Assembly (NCBI RefSeq): GCF_000209655.1
Contig: NC_015458.1
Coordinates: 3,596,001-3,660,000, forward strand
DNA from: Pusillimonas sp. T7-7
GTDB lineage: Bacteria; Pseudomonadota; Gammaproteobacteria; Burkholderiales; Burkholderiaceae_B
DNA: 64,000 bases
Reading direction: 5' to 3'
Below the pieces are notes generated by a model that saw only the letters and a program-made list of their open reading frames with translations, was not told where the DNA came from and did not search any database. Below, in pieces: positions 17,782-26,380 of this stretch (positions are counted from its first letter, which is position 1; the number at the start of each line of letters is the position of its first letter). A program made the position numbers and the translations under genes.

Positions 17782-18279
17782 CTAGTGGGCGGGCTGCAGG
17801 CTCGACATGAAGAGGGCGCAAAGCGCCTCCATGCCGCGACGATCATCGTCGTCAAAGCGATTGACGACAAAGCTGTCTACGTCCCATACGCCCAGCGTTG
17901 CTCCATCAGCGTAAACCAGCGGAACCACGATTTCCGACTGGGATGCGGCATCGCAGGCGATATGGCCGGGAAAGGCATTGACGTCTGCCACGACCTGAGT
18001 CGTACGGGTTTGCGCCGCTGTACCGCATACGCCTGAGCCCAATGCAATCCGTACGCAGGCCGGCTTGCCCTGAAACGGCCCAACGACCAGTTCTTGGCCA
18101 TTGAACAAATAGAATCCGGCCCAATTCAGTTGGGGCAGGCTATTGAATATCAGCGCGCTGAAGTTTGCGGCATTGGCTATCAGGTCATGCTCGCCGGCAA
18201 GCAGCCCTTTTACTTGCTGAAGCAGATCTGCGTAATGAGCTTCTTTACTGTCGTACTGCTGCTCACTCAATTGAAACAT
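17782..18279 (-). CDS. msrC: Free methionine-(R)-sulfoxide reductase (GAF domain)
   Basis: 165-residue cytosolic GAF-domain enzyme that reduces free Met-(R)-SO. Three cysteines lie at 75 (KPACVRI), 85 (GVCGTAA) and 109 (HIACDA); the 10- and 24-residue spacing matches the catalytic/resolving cysteines of E. coli fRMsr. The WDVDS and IVVPL stretches also fit. Start MFQLSEQQY. It is followed by the strong minus-strand terminator at 17722-17760 and preceded by a TetR gene on the same strand. Confidence 0.9.
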   Translation of the reverse strand: MFQLSEQQYDSKEAHYADLLQQVKGLLAGEHDLIANAANFSALIFNSLPQLNWAGFYLFNGQELVVGPFQGKPACVRIALGSGVCGTAAQTRTTQVVADVNAFPGHIACDAASQSEIVVPLVYADGATLGVWDVDSFVVNRFDDDDRRGMEALCALFMSSLQPAH

Positions 18280-18298
18280 TACAGCGTCCTTGAAACGA

Positions 18299-18895
18299 TT
18301 ATGTCGACTTGACTGTCAATACACTATGCATGGCGGCTTGTCCGACGGCAGCGACCGCTGCGCTGCGATTAAGGCCTCGGCCCACCACCATGGCGCCTTC
18401 CAGCGCAGCGAACAATAGCAACGCAGCCTGTTCGGGGCTGCCACGAAGCGTGAATGCCCCCGATTTCTTGCCGCGAGCTACAGCCGCTTCCAGCCATGAA
18501 AGATTCAACTCAAAGAAAGTCGTGACTCCCACTCTGACGCGATTCGGCAAGGTTTCCGCTTCTGCGCCCAACATGCCGCACGGACATAGCCTTTGCGTTG
18601 CGCCGTAAGTGTCGATAAACAGGCTCACGTAGGCTTGTATTTGTTCTGCGGCGTCTGCATGCGTATTTTCTATTTCGCTGAGCGCCAGAACAAAGCGCTC
18701 GGTATAGCGTTCGACAACCGTGGCGCCAAGATCTTCTTTCTTGGGAAAGTGATGATGCAGGCTCGGTTTTCTCAAGCCTACCATTCTGGATAGATCTTCG
18801 TACGAAAACCCGTTATAGCCGTTGTTTTGAATGAGGATCTGCGCCGCATCGAGGACGCGGGCTGCGGTAGGAGAGATGAACACGGACTGCTTCAT
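18299..18895 (-). CDS. TetR-family transcriptional repressor
   Basis: 198-residue regulator from ATG 18895. The N-terminal TetR domain is clear: ARVLDAAQILIQNNGYNGFS, then YEDLSRMVGLRKPSLHHHF as the helix-turn-helix. The C-terminal domain contains LCPCGMLGAE, a cysteine pair found in some TetR proteins that sense electrophiles or oxidants. The longer frame adds 16 residues before MKQSVF and looks spurious. It lies between msrC and osmC-like genes on the same strand; a TetR-style palindrome upstream of the osmC-like gene is a plausible target. Confidence 0.87.
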   Translation of the reverse strand: MKQSVFISPTAARVLDAAQILIQNNGYNGFSYEDLSRMVGLRKPSLHHHFPKKEDLGATVVERYTERFVLALSEIENTHADAAEQIQAYVSLFIDTYGATQRLCPCGMLGAEAETLPNRVRVGVTTFFELNLSWLEAAVARGKKSGAFTLRGSPEQAALLLFAALEGAMVVGRGLNRSAAVAAVGQAAMHSVLTVKST

Positions 18896-19021
18896 GGTAT
18901 AGGGTGGCCCTTGCCCCCGGGCGATTAAGATGGCTCTTATCATACCCTGACAAATAAGGCGCGAGCGGGGCTCGCAAGCTGTTGAACCCGCTACGCCAGA
19001 ATGATGATCGTACCGATACAG

Positions 19022-19579
19022 TTAGATCAGACGGGCGCTGACATTGACCGGGTTGGCGAACGTGTCGTGCAAAGGCGAATGACGTTCCAATGAGTTCACC
19101 AAGTCGTTCAGCTGCTCCCGGCTAGTGCCTTCGCTTTCCAACTGAACGTCTACACGAATGGCCTGAGCGCCATTGCGCACGGACTCGTCGATCCCTAGAA
19201 AACCGTTTAGATCAATGTCGAAGTTCAGATCCATCGCGATTTTGTCGAGTTGAATACCCCGTGAAGCAGCCAATGATGTCAATGTAACTGCATAGCAGCC
19301 TGCCAATGCCTTCAACGCGTACTCGGCCGGACTCACGCCAGTGTCAGTGCCCAGCAGTGCGACCGGCTCATCGCTGGTCAAGGTGAATTTGGCGTTGCGT
19401 GAAGCGTCAGGATTACCGTTCTGCACGATCGGTCCGGTTTTGGTCTCTAACGCCACACCTCCCGTTGCTCGGCTTTTCATATTGAAAGTGACTTTGCCGA
19501 GAGCAGGCTGCTCGCGCACGGCTTCAACAGTGGCTTTGATGGCGTCGATATCGAGATATGGCTTCGTAGTAGATGTCAT
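19022..19579 (-). CDS. OsmC-family protein with one conserved cysteine
   Basis: 185-residue OsmC/Ohr-fold protein. The first conserved cysteine is present (ALAGCYAVTL, Cys95), but where Ohr/OsmC peroxidases carry the second cysteine the sequence is LERHSPLHDTF with serine. Loss of the pair argues against classic thiol-dependent hydroperoxide reduction and favours the broader OsmC-like class of unclear function. Start MTSTTKPYLD. A perfect palindrome lies about 52 bp upstream and may mediate TetR control. Confidence 0.85.
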   Translation of the reverse strand: MTSTTKPYLDIDAIKATVEAVREQPALGKVTFNMKSRATGGVALETKTGPIVQNGNPDASRNAKFTLTSDEPVALLGTDTGVSPAEYALKALAGCYAVTLTSLAASRGIQLDKIAMDLNFDIDLNGFLGIDESVRNGAQAIRVDVQLESEGTSREQLNDLVNSLERHSPLHDTFANPVNVSARLI

Positions 19580-19630
19580 GGATATATTCCGAACGAGAGT
19601 TGAGAAAGTTGCGTTGGTTACATTTACCGA

Positions 19631-19642
19631 CCAACTAGTTGG
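19631..19642. promoter_or_regulatory. Candidate TetR operator CCAACTAGTTGG
   Basis: A 12-bp perfect palindrome, preceded by TTACCGA, in the promoter region of the OsmC-like gene. ACCGACC/GGT-like symmetric sites are typical for TetR repressors, and a TetR gene is the next gene but one on the same strand. Confidence 0.5.
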
Positions 19643-19699
19643 ATTGTATCCTAATTAAAGAGAAATCGGGCAAATATATTCTCTACGCTTTACCGTCAA

Positions 19700-20749
19700 T
19701 CAGGGCGCTGGATTCGGATAACGCTGATGAATGGACTGGATTGTTGTCATCACATCTGCTGATAGCGTCACCTCGACGCTGTCGATGTTTTCTTTCAACT
19801 GATCAAGGCGGGTTGCACCTATCAGGTTGCTGGTGACAAAAGGCTGTTGATTCACAAACGCCAGCGCCATGGTTGCCGGCGATAAACCTTGATCGTGCGC
19901 CAGCTGTACATATTCGGCTGTAGCGAGTTCGGCCTGAGGTTTGGAGTAGCGGTCAAAACGCGTAAACAGCGTCATGCGGGCGCCCTCGGGGCGGGCTCCG
20001 TTCAAGTACTTGCCGGCCAGTACTCCCATGGCCAAGGGCGAGTAGGCCAGCAGCCCCACGCCTTCCAGGTGGCTGAATTCAGACAGGCCGTTCTCGTAGA
20101 TGCGATTGAGCAGGTTGTAGGGGTTTTGAATGGATGCGATGCGGGGCAGTTTGCGTGTTTCGGCCAGCTTCAGGTATTGCGCCACGCCCCACGGCGTTTC
20201 GTTTGATACGCCGATATGGCGCACCTTGCCGGCTTTGACGAAGTCTTGCAGCACCTCCAGGGTTTCCTCTATGGGCACCGTATATTCATCGTTCTTCCAG
20301 GGGTAGGCAGGGCGGCCAAATATGGTTGTGGTGCGATCGGGCCAGTGCAGCTGATAAAGGTCCAGATAATCGGTTTGCAGGCGCTTCAGGCTGGCGTCCA
20401 GCGCTTCGGTCATGTTCTTGCGGTCCAGGTGTGTTTGGCCGCTGCGAAGATGGCTGGGGCGTTTCGGATCGGTGGCGGCGCCCGCTACTTTGCTGGCCAG
20501 TACGATATCGTTGCGCCGGCCTGTTTTGGCCAGCCAAGTGCCAATATAGGTTTCGGTGCGGCCTTGTGTTTCAGCCTTGGGCGGCACGGGATACATTTCT
20601 GCCGTGTCCACCAGGTTCACCCCTTGTGACAAGGCATAGTCGATTTGTTCGTGGGCCTCGGCTTCGGTGTTTTGTTCGCCCCAAGTCATGGTGCCCAGTC
20701 CGATCAGGCTGACTTCAATGTCTGTGTGTCCAAGTTTCCGATATTTCAA
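19700..20749 (-). CDS. Aldo/keto reductase (Tas-like)
   Basis: 349-residue NADPH-dependent aldo/keto reductase with a (beta/alpha)8 barrel. The catalytic tetrad is recognisable: D and Y in VDTAEMYPV, K in VLASKVAG, H in YQLHWPDR. N-terminal MKYRKLGHTDIEVSLIGLGT and length fit the E. coli Tas group. Physiological substrate unknown. Transcribed on the minus strand, downstream of the toxin-antitoxin pair but separated by about 90 bp. Confidence 0.9.
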   Translation of the reverse strand: MKYRKLGHTDIEVSLIGLGTMTWGEQNTEAEAHEQIDYALSQGVNLVDTAEMYPVPPKAETQGRTETYIGTWLAKTGRRNDIVLASKVAGAATDPKRPSHLRSGQTHLDRKNMTEALDASLKRLQTDYLDLYQLHWPDRTTTIFGRPAYPWKNDEYTVPIEETLEVLQDFVKAGKVRHIGVSNETPWGVAQYLKLAETRKLPRIASIQNPYNLLNRIYENGLSEFSHLEGVGLLAYSPLAMGVLAGKYLNGARPEGARMTLFTRFDRYSKPQAELATAEYVQLAHDQGLSPATMALAFVNQQPFVTSNLIGATRLDQLKENIDSVEVTLSADVMTTIQSIHQRYPNPAP

Positions 20750-20841
20750 GATTCGTGCTCCGATTGAACTATTTCTGCTTCGTCGTTATTACCTGACATT
20801 TTCCGTCCAGTCCTCAATACACAGGTCGATACCTGATTAAA

Positions 20842-21165
20842 TCAGAGGCGTTGCATGACCCGGCGCGTGAGCAGGCTCATGAAGTCTTGCTGTTGGCCTG
20901 CGACGATATATACGAATACGATGTCGTCTATCTTACGATAGACGATGCGGTGATGCGAAGTAAGGACGGCCTGATAGTCGGTGATGCCGACTTCGACGAG
21001 TTTTGCCACAGGCTGGCCCGACCGTCTGCCTGTTTCGATTTTCTCAAGCAGATTGAAGATTTCATCCACAGCTTTTTCATGCAACTGGGGATTCCAGTGT
21101 TTGAGCATATAGCGCTGCAGAGCAAGCAAGTCTTCCTGAGCGTCGGGCAAGATGATAATGGCCAC
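20842..21165 (-). CDS. ParE/RelE-superfamily toxin
   Basis: 107-residue protein with the ParE-like layout: LPDAQEDLLALQRYMLKHW helices, LVEVGITDYQAVLTSHHRIVY strands, then VFVYIVAGQQQDF. It would poison gyrase or cleave mRNA depending on subclass; this cannot be decided here. The start is GTG 21165. It lies 11 bp after a Phd/YefM antitoxin on the same strand, the usual antitoxin-first order. A small palindrome CTGATT-A-AATCAG (20833-20845) overlaps its stop. Confidence 0.85.
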   Translation of the reverse strand: MAIIILPDAQEDLLALQRYMLKHWNPQLHEKAVDEIFNLLEKIETGRRSGQPVAKLVEVGITDYQAVLTSHHRIVYRKIDDIVFVYIVAGQQQDFMSLLTRRVMQRL

Positions 21166-21176
21166 AGTTATGGCAG

Positions 21177-21446
21177 CTACGTTCTATTTGCTTTTAGCGT
21201 CTGGCGAAACGCCTGGGCATCGATGCCTTTTCCGGCCAGACGGTCTTTTTCCCCTAGGGCTAGTATTTTTAGCAACGCAATCAGTTCTTCCTTTGCTTCA
21301 TAGCGTTCGATATTTTCCAGCACCATGCTGGCCTCACCGTTTTGCGTAATGATGAAGGGACTGCCGTCGCTCTCTAGCTGCTCTGCCATCTTGGCTGCAT
21401 TGTTTTTAAGATAAGAGATCGAGCGTATCTTGTCGTTTAGCTGCAT
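21177..21446 (-). CDS. Phd/YefM-type antitoxin
   Basis: 89-residue antitoxin. The N-terminal DNA-binding part is visible in ISYLKNNAAKMAEQL followed by PFIITQNGEASMVLENIERY, a near-consensus Phd/YefM motif. The C-terminal helical tail (KEELIALLKILALGEKDRLA) would wrap the toxin. It precedes the ParE-like toxin with an 11-bp gap; such pairs normally repress their own promoter. Confidence 0.88.
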   Translation of the reverse strand: MQLNDKIRSISYLKNNAAKMAEQLESDGSPFIITQNGEASMVLENIERYEAKEELIALLKILALGEKDRLAGKGIDAQAFRQTLKANRT

Positions 21447-21487
21447 GGCGGTCTCTCAGAATATGAGGTATAAATTTAGGCCTGAAT

Positions 21488-21793
21488 TTGTCTGTCGTCA
21501 AGTGCCCCTTCAAGCTCATGGGACCCTGGATCGAGACTGAGGTAAACATTGATGCCATGGAGACCGTGGTTGCGGTGAACGGGCAAGAGACGATCCGCTT
21601 CAAAACCAAGGACATGCTCTTTGGCATTGAAAGCTCCATCAGTGCCATGAGCCAGCCCTTGAGGTCACTTGAGGCGCGACTATCCGAAAAAGACAAACCT
21701 CATTCAAGACATGAACAACCGAAAAGGAGAAGTAATGAAGGCAGCCTGGTATACCAAGAATGGAGATGCATCAACAGTGTTGCAAGTCGGTGA
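21488..21793 (+). CDS. Hypothetical small ORF (uncertain)
   Basis: Open frame from TTG 21488, or ATG 21520 (MGPWIETEVN), to 21793. The part to about 21690 has protein-like character (ETEVNIDAMETVVAVNGQ), but the last ~20 codons overlap the start and ribosome site of the next gene in another frame and look non-coding. I recognise no family. It may be a truncated remnant; the region would otherwise be a ~290-bp gap between the antitoxin and the reductase gene. Confidence 0.25.
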   Translation: MSVVKCPFKLMGPWIETEVNIDAMETVVAVNGQETIRFKTKDMLFGIESSISAMSQPLRSLEARLSEKDKPHSRHEQPKRRSNEGSLVYQEWRCINSVASR

Positions 21794-22715
21794 ATTGCCA
21801 TCACCCCAGCCAGGGCCTGGTGAGGTGCGCGTGAAGGTGCTTGCCTCGGGAGTCAATCCATCTGACGTCAAGTCGCGAGCAGGCAGCCGGCCTGTTGTGT
21901 CCGACTTTGTCATACCACATAGCGATGGAGCGGGGATCATAGATGAGGTCGGAGCAGGCGTTGACCCAAACCGGGTCGGAGAGCGGGTATGGATATGGAA
22001 CGGCCAGTGGCAACGCGCAATGGGGACTGCGGCTCAGGAGATTGCCCTGCCTTCACACCAAGCGGTCCATTTGCCCGAGAACACAACATTCGAGGCTGGC
22101 GCCTGTCTGGGCATTCCGGCGCTCACGGCTGCTCGCGCTGTTGAGCTGGCCGGCGACCTGAGCGGCAAGACGGTTCTTGTAATCGGAGCGAGCTCTGCGG
22201 TCGGATTCTATGTTGCGCAAATGGCCCGGTTCCGTGGAGCCCGTGTCATCGGGACCGCAGGCTCTGACGAGAAAGCCTCTCTGCTGACGGCCGCTGATTT
22301 CAAAGAGATTATTTTCTATAAAAAAGAGTCGGTGGCTGAAAGAGTTGGTGTGTTGACAGACGGATCGGGCGTCGATGTGGTAATCGATATGGATTTTTCA
22401 TCGACTGCTTCTCTTGCGGCCCAAGGGGCGGTTGCCTACCATGGGACCATCGTTTGCTATGGATCCAATTTGCGTGGAGATATACCGATAGAGTTCGGCG
22501 CGTGGCTGTCGCGCTCGCTGTCCTTGCATTTCTTTCTTGTATACGACTTGTTGCCGTCTGATCGCCAGCGAGCACTGGATAATGTCCAAGTCTTGCTTAA
22601 GCAAGAGGTTTTACGGCACCAGATCGGGCAAACGTTTCCGCTGGATGATATCGTCGCGGCCCATCAAGCGGTAGAAGCCGGCAATGTGCTGGGCAATGTG
22701 GTGGTAAGCCTTTAA
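21735..22715 (+). CDS. Zinc-independent MDR alcohol dehydrogenase / quinone oxidoreductase-like
   Basis: 326-residue medium-chain dehydrogenase/reductase. The N-terminal GroES-like domain starts MKAAWYTKNGDASTVL and contains VLASGVNPSDVKSRAG; the nucleotide-binding motif is VLVIGASSAVGFYVAQ. Cysteine ligands of the zinc MDR enzymes are absent, so it is of the NADPH:quinone-reductase type. ATG 21735 has AGGAGA four bases upstream and decides against the longer frame from 21669. Substrate unknown. A hairpin follows the gene. Confidence 0.9.
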   Translation: MKAAWYTKNGDASTVLQVGELPSPQPGPGEVRVKVLASGVNPSDVKSRAGSRPVVSDFVIPHSDGAGIIDEVGAGVDPNRVGERVWIWNGQWQRAMGTAAQEIALPSHQAVHLPENTTFEAGACLGIPALTAARAVELAGDLSGKTVLVIGASSAVGFYVAQMARFRGARVIGTAGSDEKASLLTAADFKEIIFYKKESVAERVGVLTDGSGVDVVIDMDFSSTASLAAQGAVAYHGTIVCYGSNLRGDIPIEFGAWLSRSLSLHFFLVYDLLPSDRQRALDNVQVLLKQEVLRHQIGQTFPLDDIVAAHQAVEAGNVLGNVVVSL

Positions 22716-22730
22716 TCGCTCGGCCGGTAG

Positions 22731-22748
22731 GGGCGGACTTAACCGCCC
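22731..22748. terminator. GGGCGG / CCGCCC hairpin between convergent genes
   Basis: A 6-bp perfect stem with a 6-base loop just after the reductase gene, in the gap before the convergent GMC oxidoreductase. No T-run follows on either strand, so termination is only a suggestion. Confidence 0.35.
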
Positions 22749-22857
22749 GGCAACACCATCTTTACCGTCAACCCGTGGCCGCGCGAACAAGCTTCCTCTG
22801 TGCGCCTGCATCTTCTCGAAGCCGGTTGGTTTTATGCAGTAGCGCGAAGTCTACTCT

Positions 22858-24498
22858 TCATGCTCTGGTACTTCCGCGAATCAAGTCCCCGGCCTTATTG
22901 CCGATCATCATTGTTGCGGCGCAAGTATTTGCCGATGGAATAGACGGCATGATGGACGAGTCGGCAATCCGCAAATTCTGTATGCCGTGTACACGTAACT
23001 GGCTATCGACAACCGCAAGCCTGTCGCTTGCCGGACCCATGTGGGCCGTTCCATTTACATGGTATGACGAGACGCCATACCGCTTGGCGAAATCCAGCAA
23101 TTCGTTATCAGATTCGCATAGCTCGCCGGGTAGCGCTTCTTTATCAAAATAGTGTTCGAGTGCCTTCGATCGCAACAATTTGCGGGCCAGCCTGATGCCG
23201 CGTATCAGGGTAAGCTGGTCTTGCGGATGCTCAAGGTAGTTGGGCTGAACGATGGGGTCTTCGAATGGATCGGCTGACTTAATGCGTACATGGCCTCGGC
23301 TTTGGGGCCGGTGCTGCCATATGCCAGCCGTCATGCCAGGAAAGTCATCCAGCATGCCGACGTAACCTTCTTTGTAGCTGGCGGGCGTAAAGACACCCTG
23401 CAGGTCCGGGGCATTGAGCTCAGGCAATGATTTCCAGAAATAATGCACCAGCGATGGGCTTAAGGCCATGACACTTGGCTTCTTCGCAAGCCATTTGAAA
23501 ATCTGCCCAGCCAGCCTGGGGCCTTTGACAAGCTCATTGATGGTTTCACTATTTTTCACCTTTGCCACAACTCGAACCGAGTAGTGGTCGCTCAGGTTCT
23601 CACCCACGCCTGGTAAATCATGTACTACGCTTATGTTTTTTTCTTGTAGCAGCTTGGCTGGACCTATGCCGGATAGCTGTAGCAGTTTAGGCGTATTGAT
23701 AGCTCCACAGGCAATAATGATTTCTTTGCGAGCCATGACGGACCGGGTGATGTTGGGTTGCTTCGGGTGGCAATAGGCCACACCGACGGCCTTTTTACCC
23801 TCAAGCAAAATCCGGCTGGCCTGCGCGTACGTTTTGATGTCCAGATTTGAGCGCGATCTTATGGGCCTCAGGAAGCGGCGCGCGGTACTCATACGCCAGC
23901 CTTTGTCTATAGTGCGCTGGAAATAACCGACCCCGGCTTGCTCTATGCCGTTGTAGTCCTCATTTCTTGGAATGCCCGCTTCGATTGCGCCATTCATAAA
24001 GGCTTCGCACAGCGGATGAATCCAGTCTATATCCGAAATGGGCAACTCTCCAGAGCGGCCGCGGTAGTGGTCGTCGCCGCCAGCTCTTGTTTCCATCGAT
24101 TTGAAATAAGGCAGAACATCGTTGAACCCCCATCCGGGGTTACCCAGATTGGCCCATGCGTCGTAATCGGCCGACTGGCCGCGGTTGTAGATCAAGCCGT
24201 TGATTGAGGTAGAGCCTCCCAGCGTGCGGCCCTGAGGAATGGGTATGCGGCGGCCGTGCGTATTCTCTGTTGGTTCGCTTGAAAACTGCCATGCATACTT
24301 GGGGTTGAATACCGCTTTGATAAACCCTGCCGGTATATGCAAATACAGCATGTTGTCGGACGGGCCAGCCTCAAGCAGGCAAACCGTTGCGCCACTCTCG
24401 GTCAGGCGGTTTGCAATGATGGCGCCAGCCGCACCAGAACCGACAATAACGTAGTCAAAGTGTTGAGTATCAGATGAGGGGGCTGATGTTTTATTCAT
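22858..24498 (-). CDS. GMC-family FAD oxidoreductase (choline/alcohol dehydrogenase-like)
   Basis: Flavoenzyme oxidising alcohol groups, 546 residues from ATG 24498. The FAD dinucleotide motif is [16 protein letters not shown]; the GMC signatures [17 protein letters not shown] and [17 protein letters not shown] are clear; the C-terminal active-site region reads [12 protein letters not shown], with the conserved histidine pattern. A longer frame to GTG 24528 adds ten residues but has no better ribosome site. It is divergent from the TRAP / 2-oxoacid dehydrogenase cluster with a 14-bp palindrome between, so it probably oxidises an imported alcohol or a pathway intermediate. Confidence 0.9.
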   Translation of the reverse strand: MNKTSAPSSDTQHFDYVIVGSGAAGAIIANRLTESGATVCLLEAGPSDNMLYLHIPAGFIKAVFNPKYAWQFSSEPTENTHGRRIPIPQGRTLGGSTSINGLIYNRGQSADYDAWANLGNPGWGFNDVLPYFKSMETRAGGDDHYRGRSGELPISDIDWIHPLCEAFMNGAIEAGIPRNEDYNGIEQAGVGYFQRTIDKGWRMSTARRFLRPIRSRSNLDIKTYAQASRILLEGKKAVGVAYCHPKQPNITRSVMARKEIIIACGAINTPKLLQLSGIGPAKLLQEKNISVVHDLPGVGENLSDHYSVRVVAKVKNSETINELVKGPRLAGQIFKWLAKKPSVMALSPSLVHYFWKSLPELNAPDLQGVFTPASYKEGYVGMLDDFPGMTAGIWQHRPQSRGHVRIKSADPFEDPIVQPNYLEHPQDQLTLIRGIRLARKLLRSKALEHYFDKEALPGELCESDNELLDFAKRYGVSSYHVNGTAHMGPASDRLAVVDSQLRVHGIQNLRIADSSIMPSIPSANTCAATMMIGNKAGDLIRGSTRA

Positions 24499-24602
24499 GA
24501 TGGAGCTCGCTGAGGTTGAGCTAGACACGGCTCAATGTAAGACAACGTTGCTGCGTGGCAGCTTACCATTTTCCTTAGAATAGACACAGACTATTTTATA
24601 AT

Positions 24603-24616
24603 TTTGTGATCACAAA
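24603..24616. promoter_or_regulatory. 14-bp perfect palindrome TTTGTGATCACAAA, candidate GntR operator
   Basis: Lies in the 234-bp divergent region between the GMC oxidoreductase and the TRAP operon. The TTGTNNNNACAA symmetry is typical of FCD-type GntR operators (CRP-like sites are an alternative), and a GntR gene sits within the operon at 30709. Confidence 0.55.
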
Positions 24617-24732
24617 TATCATATTGACTTTATGGTTTCATGCCGGGTAGCATCTGTGACAAGCCCTAGTCAAGAATAAGGGCTGGCCTGAATGGGCCAT
24701 CCAGATTCACTCGAGCCATATTTGGAGAAGAC

Positions 24733-25767
24733 ATGAAATTCAAGTTCCTTATTGCTGCGATGTCGGCAGCGTTCAGCTTTGCCTCCACGCCAGCCGCCAA
24801 CGCGGTCGAAATCGATGTAGCCAGTACTTTTCCCAAAGATATGATGTTTCTGGGAGATGGCCTGAAGCAGTTTGCCAAGTCGGTTGATGAAATAAGCGAC
24901 GGCGATATCAAGATCAAGATTCACGGCGCAGGTGATCTGGTGCCCGCGCTCGAGGTGCTGAACGCGGTAAGTAGCGGCGCGGTCAGTGGCGGCTACGATT
25001 GGGTAGGGTATTGGGGCGGCAGTATTCCTGTGGCCAACCTGGTTGGGGCGCTGCCATTTGGCCCCACCCCCGAAGTGCTGGCGGAATGGATCTGGGAAGG
25101 CGGCGGTATGCAGATCATTCAAAAGGCCTACGACAAGCGCAACGTCAAATTCCTTCCTTGTGTTGTTGTGCCGGCAGAGCCGGCTGGCTGGTTTAACAAG
25201 GAAATCAAAACGGTTGAAGATCTGCAGGGCTTGAAGATGCGTATCGGTGGCTTGGCAGGTCGCGCATTGACCAAGGTCGGCGTCAGTCCACAGATGATTC
25301 CGGGCGGAGAGGTGTTTGTTTCGCTGGAACGCGGGCGTATTGATGCGGCAGAGTTCTCGCTCCCGGCGGTCGATGAAACCATTCAATTGAATAAAGCCGC
25401 AAAAAACTACTATTTTCCCGGTTGGCATCAACCGTCCAGCATCAACTCAATCACTTTCAACATGAAGGTGTGGAACGATTTGAACGATTTGCAAAGGCAT
25501 CAAATCACTACAGCGTGCCGGTCATCCTTCCTGTGGACGCTCACCAATGGCGTGCCGCAACAGCTGGAAGCGCTCAAGCGCATGGAAGAGGGTGGCACCT
25601 CCATCCTTCGCCTCCCTGACGAGGTGCTGGATGCCTTGCGCAAGGCAACCGACGAGGTCATTGCAGAAGAACGCAAGAAGGACCCGCTTTTTGACGAAGC
25701 TTACGCTTCCTTAAGTGCCTATATCGAGGGTGCTGATCGCTGGAAATCGTTGCAAAGCACCAAGTGA
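24733..25767 (+). CDS. TRAP transporter substrate-binding protein (DctP, TakP-like)
   Basis: 344-residue periplasmic receptor with a Sec signal (MKFKFLIAAMSAAFSFASTP, cleavage near AANAVE). TakP-like landmarks are EPAGWFNKEI, LKMRIGGLAG and EVFVSLERGRIDAAEF. The WVGP-type stretch of the 16610 receptor is replaced by FSLPAV, so ligand preference probably differs. GGAG precedes ATG 24733 by five bases. It opens an operon with its own small and large permeases and a fused E1 enzyme, which makes a 2-oxo acid or its precursor a likely ligand. Confidence 0.9.
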   Translation: MKFKFLIAAMSAAFSFASTPAANAVEIDVASTFPKDMMFLGDGLKQFAKSVDEISDGDIKIKIHGAGDLVPALEVLNAVSSGAVSGGYDWVGYWGGSIPVANLVGALPFGPTPEVLAEWIWEGGGMQIIQKAYDKRNVKFLPCVVVPAEPAGWFNKEIKTVEDLQGLKMRIGGLAGRALTKVGVSPQMIPGGEVFVSLERGRIDAAEFSLPAVDETIQLNKAAKNYYFPGWHQPSSINSITFNMKVWNDLNDLQRHQITTACRSSFLWTLTNGVPQQLEALKRMEEGGTSILRLPDEVLDALRKATDEVIAEERKKDPLFDEAYASLSAYIEGADRWKSLQSTK

Positions 25768-25774
25768 GGCAAAC

Positions 25775-26380
25775 ATGGATAGCAGGCGCTCTAGCTCGAG
25801 TGCCATGACGAGGTGGGGAGACGCGCTGCTTAATGCTTGCGCGCTCCCCGGACGTTATGGATCGGCATTGATCTTCATACTTGTGTTTGTGGTGCTGGCA
25901 GCAGTCATAGGTGCGCAGCTTGGGCTTAGCGAGCTGACCAGTTGGGAAAACCCCATCCCCTTGTTTGGCAATCATCTGAACATGACCAGTATTGGCGAAT
26001 TGCAATGGCATATATTTGCCTTGCTTGTCATGCTCTCTGGGGCTTACGCCTTGAAAGAAGATCGCCATGTACGTGTAGACGTCTGGTCGGCGCGATTCTC
26101 TGACCGCACCCGACTCATCATTGATCTTCTGGGCGACGTGTTTTTGCTGATTCCTTTCTTTGCATTGCTCACCTGGTATTCATGGGCATTCATGCAGATG
26201 GCGTACGAGTTTGGCGAACAGTCCAATGCAGGCGGGCTTGTGGACCGCTATCTGGTCAAAGCGGCATTGCCGCTGGGAAGCGTACTGATGCTCGGAGCAG
26301 GGCTTGGCCGTGTCTTGCGGAATCTGGGCTTGCTATTGTCTAACTCGGGCAATACCACCTCCGAGGACTCAATTCAATGA
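25775..26380 (+). CDS. TRAP transporter small permease (DctQ family)
   Basis: 201-residue four-helix membrane subunit. ATG 25775 (MDSRRSSSS) follows GAGG; the longer frame from 25715 overlaps the receptor gene and is rejected. Typical DctQ features are LQWHIFALLVMLSGAYALKEDRHVRVDVW and the closing helices. The last four bases overlap the ATG of the large permease (ATGA), so the two are translationally coupled. Confidence 0.88.
   Translation: MDSRRSSSSAMTRWGDALLNACALPGRYGSALIFILVFVVLAAVIGAQLGLSELTSWENPIPLFGNHLNMTSIGELQWHIFALLVMLSGAYALKEDRHVRVDVWSARFSDRTRLIIDLLGDVFLLIPFFALLTWYSWAFMQMAYEFGEQSNAGGLVDRYLVKAALPLGSVLMLGAGLGRVLRNLGLLLSNSGNTTSEDSIQ

Noticed and set aside
21406..21696. Minus-strand 96-codon frame upstream of the antitoxin
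   Set aside because: It overlaps the antitoxin in another frame and shows no family features.
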